64,000 nt of DNA, taken from contig JAEZCT010000048.1 of the NCBI GenBank assembly GCA_023433405.1, forward strand, positions 1-64,000, written 5' to 3'. The position numbers were made by a program, and so were the translations under genes. Shown one piece after another: positions 34,376-42,577 of the stretch (positions are counted from its first letter, which is position 1; every line of letters begins with the position of its first letter). This stretch comes from Bacillota bacterium (GTDB taxonomy: Bacteria; Bacillota; Clostridia; Oscillospirales; Ruminococcaceae). The notes under the pieces are model-generated. The model saw only the letters and a program-made list of their open reading frames with translations, was not told the DNA's origin and searched no databases.

Positions 34376-35521
34376 TTAACCCACCGAGTAGTTTCCCACA
34401 AAGCGAAAGCTCTCCGACTCGTCGCTAAGGCTTTGCAGCAGCGCGCGCACCTCTTCACTGCGGGTGTTGCCGTTAAACTCAAAGAAGAACTGAAACTCGA
34501 AGGGCTTTTGTGGGATAGGGCGCGACTCAATCTTGGTGACGTTAAGCCCAAGTGCCGCAAAGCGTGAGATGAAACGGTGCAGCGAGCCCGGACGATGCGC
34601 CACACGAAAAATGAGCGCGATGCGGTCGGCCTCCTCATAGGCGGCGGGTGCGGACGAGAGCAGAATAAACCGCGTGATGTTGTTGCGCTCGTTCTGTACG
34701 TCGGTGTTGAGGATATCCAGCCCATAGAGCGCGGCGCATTCCTCGTTTGCGAGTGCCGCGGCCGACATGTCCCCCTCCTCCGCCACTGCCTTTGCCGCCG
34801 CAGCCGTGTTGGAGCAGGGCACCGCCTCTATCTCCCGGTGGGTGGCAAAAAAGCCGCTGCACTGGCTGAGTGCCTGGGGATGGGAGTATACCCGCTTAAC
34901 CCCCCCAAGGCTTGCCCCCTTCACGCCCATCAGGCAGTGGGTAATGGGCAGGTCATACGCTTTTATAATATATAAGCCCCCGTCTGTCAGCAGGTCGTAC
35001 ACCTGTGTGACCGAGCCGGCGCTGCTGTTTTCTATTGGCAGCACGCCATACTCACATTCGCCGCTTTTAACGGCGGCAAACACATCGTCAAAGCGCTCAT
35101 AGCATACCCGCTGTGGCAACGGCAAAAGACGCGCGGCGGCGGCGTAGGAGTACGCCCCCTTAACCCCTTGGCAGGCAACCCGCGCGCCCTCGGGCAGCGG
35201 CGCAATATTTTGGGCGGCGCGCTCGAGCATGGCGGCAATCTCACCGCCAATGGCCCGGTGCTGGCTGGATTTGCTGATGTCCATCAGCGCCGTAAACAGC
35301 ATTTGTGCGGGAATGCGCAGGCGCTCCCCCGCAAGCTCTCCCACGCGGTCCAGCAGCGCTTCCTCCCGCTTTGGCTGGTATACGGGCAGATTATTTGCCA
35401 TCTTATACGCGGCAACCTGCTCCACCAGCTCCATGCGCCGCGCAAACTGCTTTAGAATTTCACGGTCGGTTTGGTCTATTTCATTGCGAAGCTCATCGAG
35501 GTTTCGTTGTTCAAGGTTCAT
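34376..35521 (-). CDS. pheA: Bifunctional chorismate mutase / prephenate dehydratase
   Basis: About 381 aa. It turns chorismate into prephenate and then phenylpyruvate, the route to phenylalanine. The N-terminal AroQ-type chorismate mutase helix bundle (about 1-90; LDELRNEIDQTDREILKQF) is fused to prephenate dehydratase (about 105-290; VACQGVKGAYSYAAA, NERNNITRF with the TRF motif) and a C-terminal ACT domain (about 295-375; GSLHRFISRF, then the ESRP box) that binds phenylalanine for feedback inhibition. The start is uncertain: ATG 35521 is 13 nt after GGAAAGG, and ATG 35533 is only 1 nt after it. It follows aroC by about 70 bp and is last in the aro operon. Confidence 0.95.
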   Translation of the reverse strand: MNLEQRNLDELRNEIDQTDREILKQFARRMELVEQVAAYKMANNLPVYQPKREEALLDRVGELAGERLRIPAQMLFTALMDISKSSQHRAIGGEIAAMLERAAQNIAPLPEGARVACQGVKGAYSYAAAARLLPLPQRVCYERFDDVFAAVKSGECEYGVLPIENSSAGSVTQVYDLLTDGGLYIIKAYDLPITHCLMGVKGASLGGVKRVYSHPQALSQCSGFFATHREIEAVPCSNTAAAAKAVAEEGDMSAAALANEECAALYGLDILNTDVQNERNNITRFILLSSAPAAYEEADRIALIFRVAHRPGSLHRFISRFAALGLNVTKIESRPIPQKPFEFQFFFEFNGNTRSEEVRALLQSLSDESESFRFVGNYSVG

Positions 35522-35589
35522 TGGTGCGACCATGCCTTTCCGGCGTTTGCGCTTATGACGCAAAACGCCATGACAAATTGGTGAGGCGC

Positions 35590-36705
35590 TTAGTCTTTTG
35601 GGATGAGGGTACCGCGATTGCTCCCGCCCGCGCGAAGGAGAAGCTCGGTAAGCGCCACCATCACGGCGGATTCTACGCAAGGGACGGCGCGCACCACCAC
35701 ACAGGGGTCGTGCCTGCCCTTTACCTGCATCTGCTGCTCCGCAAGCTCCGTCAGGCTGACGCTTTGCTGGGGTTTTGCGATGGAGGGGGTGGGCTTAAAC
35801 GCCGCCCGTACAATCAGCGGCATTCCCGAGGTTATCCCACCCAGCACGCCGCCGTGGCGGTTGGTGAGGGTTTTTACGGTGCCTTCCTTTATGGTAAAGG
35901 CATCGTTGTGCTGGGAGCCGGTCATGGCAGAGGCGGCAAAGCCCGCGCCAAACTCCACCCCCCGCACGGCGGGAATGCCAAACAGCAGGGAGGCGACCAG
36001 GTTCTCCACCCCGTCAAACATCGGGTCGCCAAGACCCGCCGGCAGCCCCACGGCGGCGCATTCCACCACGCCGCCCACCGAGTCGCCCTCCATGCGGGCG
36101 TGCTCGATGGCGTCAAGCATCGCCTCTCCCCGCTCATCCTCCAGCACGGGGAACGCCTTGGCCGTTACTGCGGCAAGCTGGGCGGCATTCACCAAAGCCG
36201 GGTCAAAGGCCGCGTCGTGCCGGTCGTAGACCGACGCGATATGCGCCCCCACGGCAATGCCTCTTGCGGCAAGGTACTGGGCGCACAATGCCCCCGCAAA
36301 CACCAAAGGCGCCGTTAGCCTGCCCGAAAAATGCCCGCCGCCGCGTATGTCGTTATACCCCCCATAGCGCACAATGCCGGTATAATCGGCGTGACCGGGG
36401 CGGGGGTTTTCCAGGTGCTGGGCGTAATCCTGCGAACGGGTGTCGGTATTGCGGATAACACAGGCAATGGGTGTGCCGCAGGTTACGTCGTTTACCATAC
36501 CCGAAAGCACCTCGGGCAGGTCGGCCTCCCTCCTCTTGGTGGCATGTGCCTGACCGGAGGGGGCGCGGCGCGCCATAAAGCGGCGCACCGCATCAAAATC
36601 CACCGCCACACCCGCCGGAAAGCCATCGAGCACTACGCCGATTCCGGCACTGTGGCTCTCGCCGAAGACCGATATTTTTAGCTGACCGCCAAAGCTAGAC
36701 GACAT
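35590..36705 (-). CDS. aroC: Chorismate synthase
   Basis: 371 aa. It makes chorismate from 5-enolpyruvylshikimate-3-phosphate using reduced FMN. The family signatures GESHSAGIGVVLDGFPAG (N-terminal), GGHFSGRLTAPLVFAGAL and the C-terminal NRHGGVLGGITSGMPL are clear. The ATG at 36705 has GGAGG 8 nt upstream and starts 11 nt inside the end of aroA, so translation is probably coupled. Fourth gene of the operon. Confidence 0.97.
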   Translation of the reverse strand: MSSSFGGQLKISVFGESHSAGIGVVLDGFPAGVAVDFDAVRRFMARRAPSGQAHATKRREADLPEVLSGMVNDVTCGTPIACVIRNTDTRSQDYAQHLENPRPGHADYTGIVRYGGYNDIRGGGHFSGRLTAPLVFAGALCAQYLAARGIAVGAHIASVYDRHDAAFDPALVNAAQLAAVTAKAFPVLEDERGEAMLDAIEHARMEGDSVGGVVECAAVGLPAGLGDPMFDGVENLVASLLFGIPAVRGVEFGAGFAASAMTGSQHNDAFTIKEGTVKTLTNRHGGVLGGITSGMPLIVRAAFKPTPSIAKPQQSVSLTELAEQQMQVKGRHDPCVVVRAVPCVESAVMVALTELLLRAGGSNRGTLIPKD

Positions 36706-37951
36706 CGCAGCTTCCTCCCAGCTTCCCAAGGTCCTCATAGAACCGGGGGTAGGATTTTGCCGCGCACTCCGCGCCGCGAATGATTACCGGCCCCCCGCAG
36801 CCCAGCGCGGCGACGGCCGCCGCCATGGCAATGCGGTGGTCGCCAAAGCTTTGTGCCTCACCGCCGGTGAGGGGATGTTCGCCTTCAATCACGAGCCCGT
36901 CCTCGGTTTCCTCAGCACTTCCCCCAAGACCGTTAATCAGGGCGCGAACCGTTTGCAGCCGGTCGGATTCCTTCATGCGCAGACGCTTTGCTCCGGTAAT
37001 CACCGTCCTGCCCCGTGCAAACGCGGCGGTCACGCCAAGGATTGGCACAAGGTCGGGAATATCCGCCGCATCGATGGTAATGCCCCGCAATGGGGCGGAC
37101 CGCGCCCGCACGGCGTTTGCGTCGGCGGTAATGCCTGCCCCAAAGCGCTCGAGCAGGGCAACGATGGCCCTATCCCCCTGTAAGGAGTCCTTTTCAAGCC
37201 CCGTGCAGGTCACGTCGCCTTTTATGGCACCCGCCGCAAGCAAAAACGCAGCCCCCGAATAATCGCCCTCCACCCGCAGGCTTGCGGGGCGGTACTCCTG
37301 CCCGCCCTTTACAAGGTACCCCGTTTGGGTGGGCGAAGCCTGCACCCCGAAGCGGCGCAGGGTATCCAGCGTCATATCCACATAGGGCTTCGATTCCAGC
37401 CTTCCGCGTATCACAATCTGGCTGTCGGTCTCGCACAGTGGCAGGGCAAACAACAGCCCGGTAATAAACTGAGAGCTAACGCCCCCGTCAATTTCAAAAC
37501 GACCGCCGCGCAAAGCGCCGTGAATGGTAAAGGGCAAGGTGCCCGCGTAGTCGTCGTTAATCCCGTTTTGGCGCAAGCCCGAAAGCAGCATCTCTATGGG
37601 GCGGTTTGGCAGCCTTCCTTCCCCAAAAAACGCGGCCTCTGTTCCAAGCGCCGCCGCCACAGGCAGCAAAAAGCGCAGGGTGGAGCCGCTTTCGCGGCAG
37701 TTTATCTCAGCTGCTGCGCTCGCATTCATAATCCCGCATACCAGCGCGGCATCTCCCTCCCGGCGGATGTGCGCGCCAAGGGCGGTCATTGCGGCGGCGG
37801 TCGCCGCGATATCGTCATTATCCGCAAGGCAGGAAAGTCGGCTTTCCCCTTTCGCAAGCGCCGCCGCAATCAGCGCGCGGTGTGATGCGGACTTAGAGGC
37901 GGGTGCGGTAAAGCTGCCGCGCAGCGCCGCCGGTGTTACGCGTAGATCCAT
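36695..37951 (-). CDS. aroA: 3-phosphoshikimate 1-carboxyvinyltransferase (EPSP synthase)
   Basis: 418 aa. It joins phosphoenolpyruvate to shikimate-3-phosphate. The opening APASKSASHRALIAAALA supplies the substrate-binding Lys and Ser, CRESGSTLRFLLP is the clostridial form of the PEP loop, and RLRMKESDRL is the C-terminal signature. Strong GGGAGG ribosome site. Its 3' end overlaps aroC by 11 nt. Third gene of the operon, 78 bp after aroB. Confidence 0.97.
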   Translation of the reverse strand: MDLRVTPAALRGSFTAPASKSASHRALIAAALAKGESRLSCLADNDDIAATAAAMTALGAHIRREGDAALVCGIMNASAAAEINCRESGSTLRFLLPVAAALGTEAAFFGEGRLPNRPIEMLLSGLRQNGINDDYAGTLPFTIHGALRGGRFEIDGGVSSQFITGLLFALPLCETDSQIVIRGRLESKPYVDMTLDTLRRFGVQASPTQTGYLVKGGQEYRPASLRVEGDYSGAAFLLAAGAIKGDVTCTGLEKDSLQGDRAIVALLERFGAGITADANAVRARSAPLRGITIDAADIPDLVPILGVTAAFARGRTVITGAKRLRMKESDRLQTVRALINGLGGSAEETEDGLVIEGEHPLTGGEAQSFGDHRIAMAAAVAALGCGGPVIIRGAECAAKSYPRFYEDLGKLGGSCDVV

Positions 37952-38029
37952 AGCTGTGGTCCTCCCTTTCCTTATCCCATTGCCCGACCAGGGTCTAAAA
38001 ATATAAAATAAGCTATTTGTATAACAGGT

Positions 38030-39085
38030 CTAATCCATCTTGAGAATGCTCTCAAACACGCGTGTTTTAACCTTGTGCAAAAACGCCGCGCCGATTTCTT
38101 TTAAAAACACCAGCGTGATGTCGTCCCCCGAGCGTTTTTTATCCCCATAGCAGTGGGGCGTGAGAATATTGAGGGGATACGGGCTTTGCGTGGGCAGCCC
38201 ATACCCGGCTAAGCAATCCCGAATGCGCTGGGTGGTGCCGCTTTTGGTAAAGCCCCGGCGCTCGGAGGCCTCGGTAATCAGCACCATGCCAATGGCCACC
38301 GCCTTGCCGTGAGAGACCGCGAAGCCGCTCTCCTTCTCAATGGCGTGACCCAGGGTATGCCCAAAATTGAGAATGGCGCGCAGGTTTTGGTCCAGCTCAT
38401 CCTGCTCCACTACCTCCCGCTTAATATCCACGCACTGGGCGATGATGTCGGCTGTTTCTGTTTTCAGTGCGCCGTCGCACAGCCGCTTAAATAATTCCTT
38501 ACTTTGGATGGCGCCGTATTTAATCACCTCGCCCGCTCCGTCGGCAAATATCTCGTCGCTCAGGGTTGCGAGGGTTGCGGTATCGCACAGCACCAGAGAG
38601 GGCTGCCAGAAAGCCCCCGCAAGGTTCTTCCCTTCGGGGAGGTCGATGGCGGTCTTGCCGCCCACCGAGCTATCCACCTGAGAAAGCAGGGTGGTGGGCA
38701 TCTGTACCACCGCAACCCCCCGCTGGTAGGTCGCCGCCGCAAAGCCCGCAAGGTCGCCAACCACGCCCCCGCCCAGCGCCACCACCAGGTCGGACCGCGT
38801 AACCCCGCTGCCCGCCAAAAACGAGTACAGCCTTCCAAGCTCCGCAAGGCTTTTTGACTGTTCTCCCGCAGGTATAACATGCCGCACCACCTGAAACCCT
38901 TCGGCGCGCAGGGAACGTTCCACCTGCTCTGCATACAGTGGGGCGACGTTTGAATCGGTGACGATGGCCGAAACCTTGGCGCCGCTTACCTGCCGGATGT
39001 ATCCTCCGCATAGCTGTAGCAAATTCTCCCCCACCACTACATGGTAGGGTCTTCCCGCCGAAACCTTTATTGTGCTTAACTGCAT
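38030..39085 (-). CDS. aroB: 3-dehydroquinate synthase
   Basis: 351 aa. NAD- and metal-dependent cyclisation of DAHP to 3-dehydroquinate. Seen: the NAD site ALGGGVVGDLAGFAAATYQRG, MPTTLLSQVDSSVGGKTAI, and the metal-binding His in NFGHTLGHAIE. GGAAGGGA precedes the ATG. Second gene of the operon, about 110 bp after aroF. The dehydroquinase, shikimate dehydrogenase and shikimate kinase genes (aroD, aroE, aroK) are not in this operon. Confidence 0.97.
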   Translation of the reverse strand: MQLSTIKVSAGRPYHVVVGENLLQLCGGYIRQVSGAKVSAIVTDSNVAPLYAEQVERSLRAEGFQVVRHVIPAGEQSKSLAELGRLYSFLAGSGVTRSDLVVALGGGVVGDLAGFAAATYQRGVAVVQMPTTLLSQVDSSVGGKTAIDLPEGKNLAGAFWQPSLVLCDTATLATLSDEIFADGAGEVIKYGAIQSKELFKRLCDGALKTETADIIAQCVDIKREVVEQDELDQNLRAILNFGHTLGHAIEKESGFAVSHGKAVAIGMVLITEASERRGFTKSGTTQRIRDCLAGYGLPTQSPYPLNILTPHCYGDKKRSGDDITLVFLKEIGAAFLHKVKTRVFESILKMD

Positions 39086-39199
39086 CGCTTACCTATCCCT
39101 TCCGGCGGTACACGCCTGTCAAAATCTTTCCCGTAATGGTTTTTATAATATCTTTCCTTGCGGCTTTTATTTCGCAAACGCAAATTATTCAGGCAAGGC

Positions 39200-40210
39200 C
39201 TAAAACCGCTTGCCAAAGAACTCGGCGGTTTTTTTAATCTTTTGCATGATGTCGTCAAACTGGTCGGGTGTCAGGGACTGCGCACCGTCGGAGAGCGCCT
39301 TTTCCGGGTCGTTATGTACCTCAATAATCAAGCCGTCCGCTCCCGCGGCTATCGCCGCAAGCGAGAGGGGCTCCACCAGCCAGGAGATACCCCCCGCATG
39401 GCTGGGATCCACCACCACGGGCAGGTGGGATTTCTTTTTGAGTATGGGTATCGCCGAGATATCGAGCGTGTTGCGTGTCTCGGTTTCAAAGGTTCGGATG
39501 CCGCGCTCGCACAGGATTACATTGCGGTTGCCCCCCGCCATGATGTACTCGGCGCTCATCAAAAGCTCCTCGATGGTGTTTGCTAGCCCGCGCTTTAGCA
39601 AAATGGGTTTACTTAGCTTGCCCAGTTCCTTTAGCAGCTCAAAATTTTGCATGTTGCGCGCGCCCACCTGAATGATGTCGGCCTCCTCAAACAGCGGGAT
39701 GTGCGACGCGCTCATAATCTCGGTGACAAAGGGCAGCCCGCTTTTTTCGCGCCCGAGCTTTAACAGGTCTATGCCCTCGGCGCGCAGACCCTGAAACGCA
39801 TAGGGAGAGGTGCGGGGCTTAAAGGCACCGCCGCGCAGCAAGCCGGCGCCCGCCCTTTTAACCCGTGCGGCCACCTCGGTAATCTGCGCCTCGCCCTCCA
39901 CCGAGCAGGGGCCTGCCATTACCTGAAAGCATCCGCCGCCAATCCTTACGCCGCCCACCTCCACCACCGTATCCTCCGGGTGAAACTTGCGGTTCGCGTT
40001 TTTGTACGGCTCCTGAATGCGCTTTACGCTGTCCACAATGGAGATGGATTTCACACGGTCGATATCCACCGCCGAGGTGTCTCCCACCAGCCCGAGTATC
40101 GTGGTCTGCTCCCCCCGCACCGGGTGTACGGTAACGCCGTATGCCTCCAAATGCACAATCAGTTTTTGCAATTCTGCCTCATTTACGCCCTGCTTCACAA
40201 GTACTACCAT
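39200..40210 (-). CDS. aroF: 3-deoxy-7-phosphoheptulonate (DAHP) synthase, type I-beta
   Basis: 336 aa. First and committing step of the aromatic pathway, from PEP and erythrose-4-phosphate. An N-terminal ferredoxin-like regulatory domain (about 1-70, MVVLVKQGVNEAELQKLI) precedes the KDO8P-like TIM barrel (QVMAGPCSVEGEAQI, GGAFKPRTSPYAFQGL, LCERGIRTFE, VVDPSHAGG). This layout is the Thermotoga type, in which the N-terminal domain mediates inhibition by Tyr or Phe. ATG 40210 follows AGGAAG; the frame is open 25 codons further upstream. First gene of the operon, behind a promoter, a Phe/Tyr-rich leader ORF and a terminator. Confidence 0.96.
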   Translation of the reverse strand: MVVLVKQGVNEAELQKLIVHLEAYGVTVHPVRGEQTTILGLVGDTSAVDIDRVKSISIVDSVKRIQEPYKNANRKFHPEDTVVEVGGVRIGGGCFQVMAGPCSVEGEAQITEVAARVKRAGAGLLRGGAFKPRTSPYAFQGLRAEGIDLLKLGREKSGLPFVTEIMSASHIPLFEEADIIQVGARNMQNFELLKELGKLSKPILLKRGLANTIEELLMSAEYIMAGGNRNVILCERGIRTFETETRNTLDISAIPILKKKSHLPVVVDPSHAGGISWLVEPLSLAAIAAGADGLIIEVHNDPEKALSDGAQSLTPDQFDDIMQKIKKTAEFFGKRF

Positions 40211-40256
40211 AATGATTCTTCCTGCCCTCTCGTTTAAATTTTGCTGTGGCGGTCTT

Positions 40257-40289
40257 ATGCTAATCCCCTCAAAAAGTCTTTTCAATCGG
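40257..40289 (-). repeat. Internally deleted palindromic element, copy I
   Basis: ATGCTAATCCCCTCAAAAAG joined directly to TCTTTTCAATCGG. These match the two outer parts of the reverse-oriented elements (compare 29644 and 42476) with the central 60-70 bp missing. It lies in the aroF leader, 47 bp before the start codon. Confidence 0.65.
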
Positions 40290-40344
40290 CTCGCGGCATC
40301 AGCGCCTAATAAAAACCGAATTCATGACTGCGGTTAAACCCCGG

Positions 40345-40387
40345 AACAATAAAACAAGGGCCGATGCCTTCCAAAGCATCAGCCCTT
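40345..40387 (-). terminator. Intrinsic terminator in the aroF operon leader (attenuator)
   Basis: On the minus strand AAGGGCTGATGC, an 8-nt loop and GCATCGGCCCTT form a 12-bp stem with one G-T pair, followed by GTTTTATTG. It lies between the operon promoter and aroF, about 215 nt into the transcript, so transcription of the aro genes must read through it. It begins 22 nt after the stop codon of an aromatic-rich leader ORF. Confidence 0.75.
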
Positions 40388-40409
40388 TCTCACCGTTTTA
40401 ACCGTCCGG

Positions 40410-40526
40410 CTACAGGTTCGGCGGCGAGTACCGCCCGCTTGATGTTTTGGTGCAACAAAAAGAGCCCGCGCTAAAATAATAGCCCGAGCTAAAAAATCGA
40501 TCTGCCGCAACAAAAGTTAACACCAT
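40410..40526 (-). CDS. Putative aromatic-rich leader peptide of the aro operon
   Basis: 38 codons, ATG to TAG. Phe at 5, 11, 12, 18, 23 and Tyr at 16, 17, 33: eight aromatic residues, with FF and YYF runs in the middle. It sits in the leader between a consensus promoter and an intrinsic terminator ahead of aroF, the layout of classical amino-acid attenuators such as pheL. When charged tRNA-Phe or tRNA-Tyr is scarce, a ribosome would stall in the middle of the ORF. The ribosome site is weak (GGGA 9 nt upstream, AAAGGG 15 nt upstream). The alternative antiterminator fold could not be drawn convincingly by eye, so this is a candidate. Confidence 0.5.
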   Translation of the reverse strand: MVLTFVAADRFFSSGYYFSAGSFCCTKTSSGRYSPPNL

Positions 40527-40607
40527 AGCACAGGATCCCGACCCTTTCCCGCATAAACCGAGCTGTTGTCACGATTTACATCGCTAAACTACGGAATAAT
40601 TTAGTTA

Positions 40608-40636
40608 AGTATACTTGGTGGCGCGCGGTTTGTCAA
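40608..40636 (-). promoter_or_regulatory. Consensus sigma-A promoter of the aro operon
   Basis: Minus strand TTGACA, exactly 17 nt, TATACT. The transcript would start near 40601, giving a leader of about 390 nt before aroF that contains the leader ORF, the terminator and the deleted repeat. Confidence 0.8.
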
Positions 40637-40816
40637 CCGCTATTTTGTAAAATGAGGGAGACCGGGTCTTGTTCGTGAAAAGAAACCCCGGAAGTAAGCT
40701 ATGCGTTAAGTGCCTTATGTCAAGGCCATCAGCGCATTTTTTTAAATACTAAATCGGATTATGGGATGGGACAGGAATATTTACATTGCGTCCATATTTC
40801 TGGAAAAGCTATAGTA

Positions 40817-40845
40817 TGGACAATCGCCGTCAAAAGGTGTATAAT
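40817..40845 (+). promoter_or_regulatory. Plus-strand promoter upstream of the lipoprotein gene
   Basis: TGGACA, 17 nt, TATAAT. It faces the lipoprotein gene about 500 nt downstream, and palindromic copy F lies between. It could equally drive a short non-coding transcript. Confidence 0.55.
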
Positions 40846-41123
40846 CAACAAGATTCGTCGCAAACGCTATTTCGCGCTAAAACCCCCTGACATACGGACG
40901 GACGCCCACTAAAAACCGCGCGGCGGCTTTGCTTTTTGCCGGGTAAGCGGTCTTTTTTTGAGCTTCTCTTTTAAGGGTTTAGCCGGATATACGGCGATAC
41001 GGCGCTGCTTTGTTTCTATGCATTTTTGTCGCGGACTCCGCCGCACCAACCGATTGCTTTTGAAAAAACCGTTTTCTATGGTTTTTACAAAGGCTGTTAT
41101 TTTTCATGTGTACATTATTGTTT
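40846..41123. other. Intergenic DNA upstream of the lipoprotein gene
   Basis: No supported gene. An open frame at 40958-41152 has no ribosome site and runs into palindromic copy F, so it is not credited. Nothing else recognisable. Confidence 0.3.
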
Positions 41124-41224
41124 ATACTAATATCCGATTTAAAAGAGTATAAAAATCAAGTGAAAAGCTTTAATTTATGGGTTTTCACGCGGATTTTTAT
41201 AGACTCTTTTTGAGAGATTAGTAT
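41124..41224 (+). repeat. Dispersed palindromic element, copy F
   Basis: 101 bp, same orientation as B and C and about 98 percent identical to them (one substitution and a one-base deletion near the right end). TA-flanked ends ATACTAATATCC and GAGATTAGTAT. It lies 129 bp upstream of the lipoprotein start. Confidence 0.9.
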
Positions 41225-41352
41225 TACCCCTTTGCACCAAAAGCGCAGGAGTGGTTATTCGGCAATGGGCTGCCACTTTTGCGGCACCACTATTATCTAA
41301 ACGGTACTGTGTCCGATTAAGGGCAGAGACCACGGAAAGGACATGGCTTAAA

Positions 41353-42375
41353 ATGAAGAGAACCCTTCGCCTTATTTCGCTGATGCTTTCGATTATGCTG
41401 CTGCTTGCGCTTACTGCCTGCGCGGGAGCAAACGAGACCTGGGCTGTTGAGGTAGACGGCGAGCAGCTGCCCGTCGGGCTTTACCTGTATTACCAGTTCA
41501 ACGCCTACCAGAGTGCGTCCAGTCTTTCTACAGACACAAAAACCGCCCTGCTCAAGCAAACAATAGAGGAGCAGGCGGCTCCGGTGTGGATTCACCAGAA
41601 GACCATTGAAAACTGCAAGCGTTATGTAGCGGCGAACCGGGAGTTTGCCCGCCTTGAGCTTTCCCTTGCCGAGGATGAGATTGCTTATGTCAACTCCATT
41701 GTGGATTATGTCATGGAGCAGTACGCCGACATCTACAAGGACAACGGCATAGGCACCGAATCAATCCGTGCCGCCATTACAAACGACCAGAAGGCGCTGG
41801 CTATTTTTAATAAGTATTATGGCGAAGGCGGTCTTGAGGCTGTGGCTGAAAGCGCGCTGATGAATTACTATAAGGAAAACTACGCCGCTATTTATATGTT
41901 TGGCTCCCCCATTATCGGCCTTGACGAGAAAACGGTTGAGACCGCAAAGGCAGCCGCTGATAAAGCTGTTGCCAGCCTTATAAACGGCAAGAGCGTTGCC
42001 GCCGCCGCGTTTGAAATGAACAAGGAAATTGACCCTGATACCAAGCAAACCTTAGCCGAAAGCGACGACGCATTCCATCTTGTGTTGGGCAAGGCCGACT
42101 CCATGTATCCTCAGGATTTTCGCGATCAGGTGTTCGCCGCCGAGTTTAATTTACCCGCTATTTATAATACGGAAAGCTACCTGACGGTGTTTGTTCGTAA
42201 GGATGTTGCCGCTGAGGCCGACGACTTTGCAAATAAAAAGTTCACCATTTTGCAGGCCTTAAAGGGCAAAGAGTTTGATGAGCGCGTTGGTGAGCTTGCT
42301 AAGGTTCTGCCCGTAACCGAAAACGAGAAGGCCGTAAGCTACTACAGCGTAAATAAGGTAAAGGACTTTAAGTAA
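41353..42375 (+). CDS. SurA/PrsA-like lipoprotein (foldase-type, no clear catalytic PPIase domain)
   Basis: 340 aa. A lipoprotein signal peptide (MKRTLRLISLMLSIMLLLAL) ends in the lipobox LTAC with Cys23 as lipid anchor, so the protein sits on the outer face of the membrane. The body is charged and helical, with the start of the mature part (WAVEVDGEQLPVGLYLYY) resembling SurA_N/PrsA-type chaperone modules. A typical parvulin catalytic core was not recognised, so it may be a chaperone without isomerase activity. GGAAAGGA precedes the ATG at 41353; an ATG 34 codons upstream would bury the signal peptide. Monocistronic, ending in a strong terminator. Confidence 0.7.
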   Translation: MKRTLRLISLMLSIMLLLALTACAGANETWAVEVDGEQLPVGLYLYYQFNAYQSASSLSTDTKTALLKQTIEEQAAPVWIHQKTIENCKRYVAANREFARLELSLAEDEIAYVNSIVDYVMEQYADIYKDNGIGTESIRAAITNDQKALAIFNKYYGEGGLEAVAESALMNYYKENYAAIYMFGSPIIGLDEKTVETAKAAADKAVASLINGKSVAAAAFEMNKEIDPDTKQTLAESDDAFHLVLGKADSMYPQDFRDQVFAAEFNLPAIYNTESYLTVFVRKDVAAEADDFANKKFTILQALKGKEFDERVGELAKVLPVTENEKAVSYYSVNKVKDFK

Positions 42376-42416
42376 CCCCTTTGCTGTTCCTATTTGAAGT
42401 TGAAGTTGATTAATAT

Positions 42417-42455
42417 AAAAAAGGCCGCCCCGCATTTGCGTGGGCGGCCTTTTTT
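42417..42455. terminator. Strong bidirectional intrinsic terminator
   Basis: AGGCCGCCC and GGGCGGCCT, flanked by A-run and T-run of six each, loop CGCATTTGCGT. It separates the convergent lipoprotein gene and beta-glucan phosphorylase gene. Confidence 0.9.
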
Positions 42456-42475
42456 ACTATCCGATAAAGTGTATA

Positions 42476-42577
42476 ATGCTAATCTCCTCAAAAAGAGTCG
42501 ATAAAAATCCGCGTGAAAACCCATAAATTAAAGCTTTTCACTTGATTTTTATACTCTTTTAAATCGGATAATAGTAT
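42476..42577 (-). repeat. Dispersed palindromic element, copy G, abutting a stop codon
   Basis: 102 bp, reverse orientation, ends ATGCTAATCTCC and GGATAATAGTAT. Its last bases touch the TGA stop codon (42577-42579) of the phosphorylase gene: on the minus strand the gene ends TGA and runs directly into TACTATTATCC. Confidence 0.9.

Noticed and set aside
35305..36318. 337-aa plus-strand ORF
   Set aside because: Antisense to pheA and aroC, which have clear signatures.
40381..40445. T-box riboswitch in the aroF leader (GCGGGCGGTACTCGCC resembles a T-box core before a terminator)
   Set aside because: The essential UGGN core reads CGGT, the segment forms its own hairpin, and no stem I landmarks were found; the aromatic-rich ORF covers this stretch.
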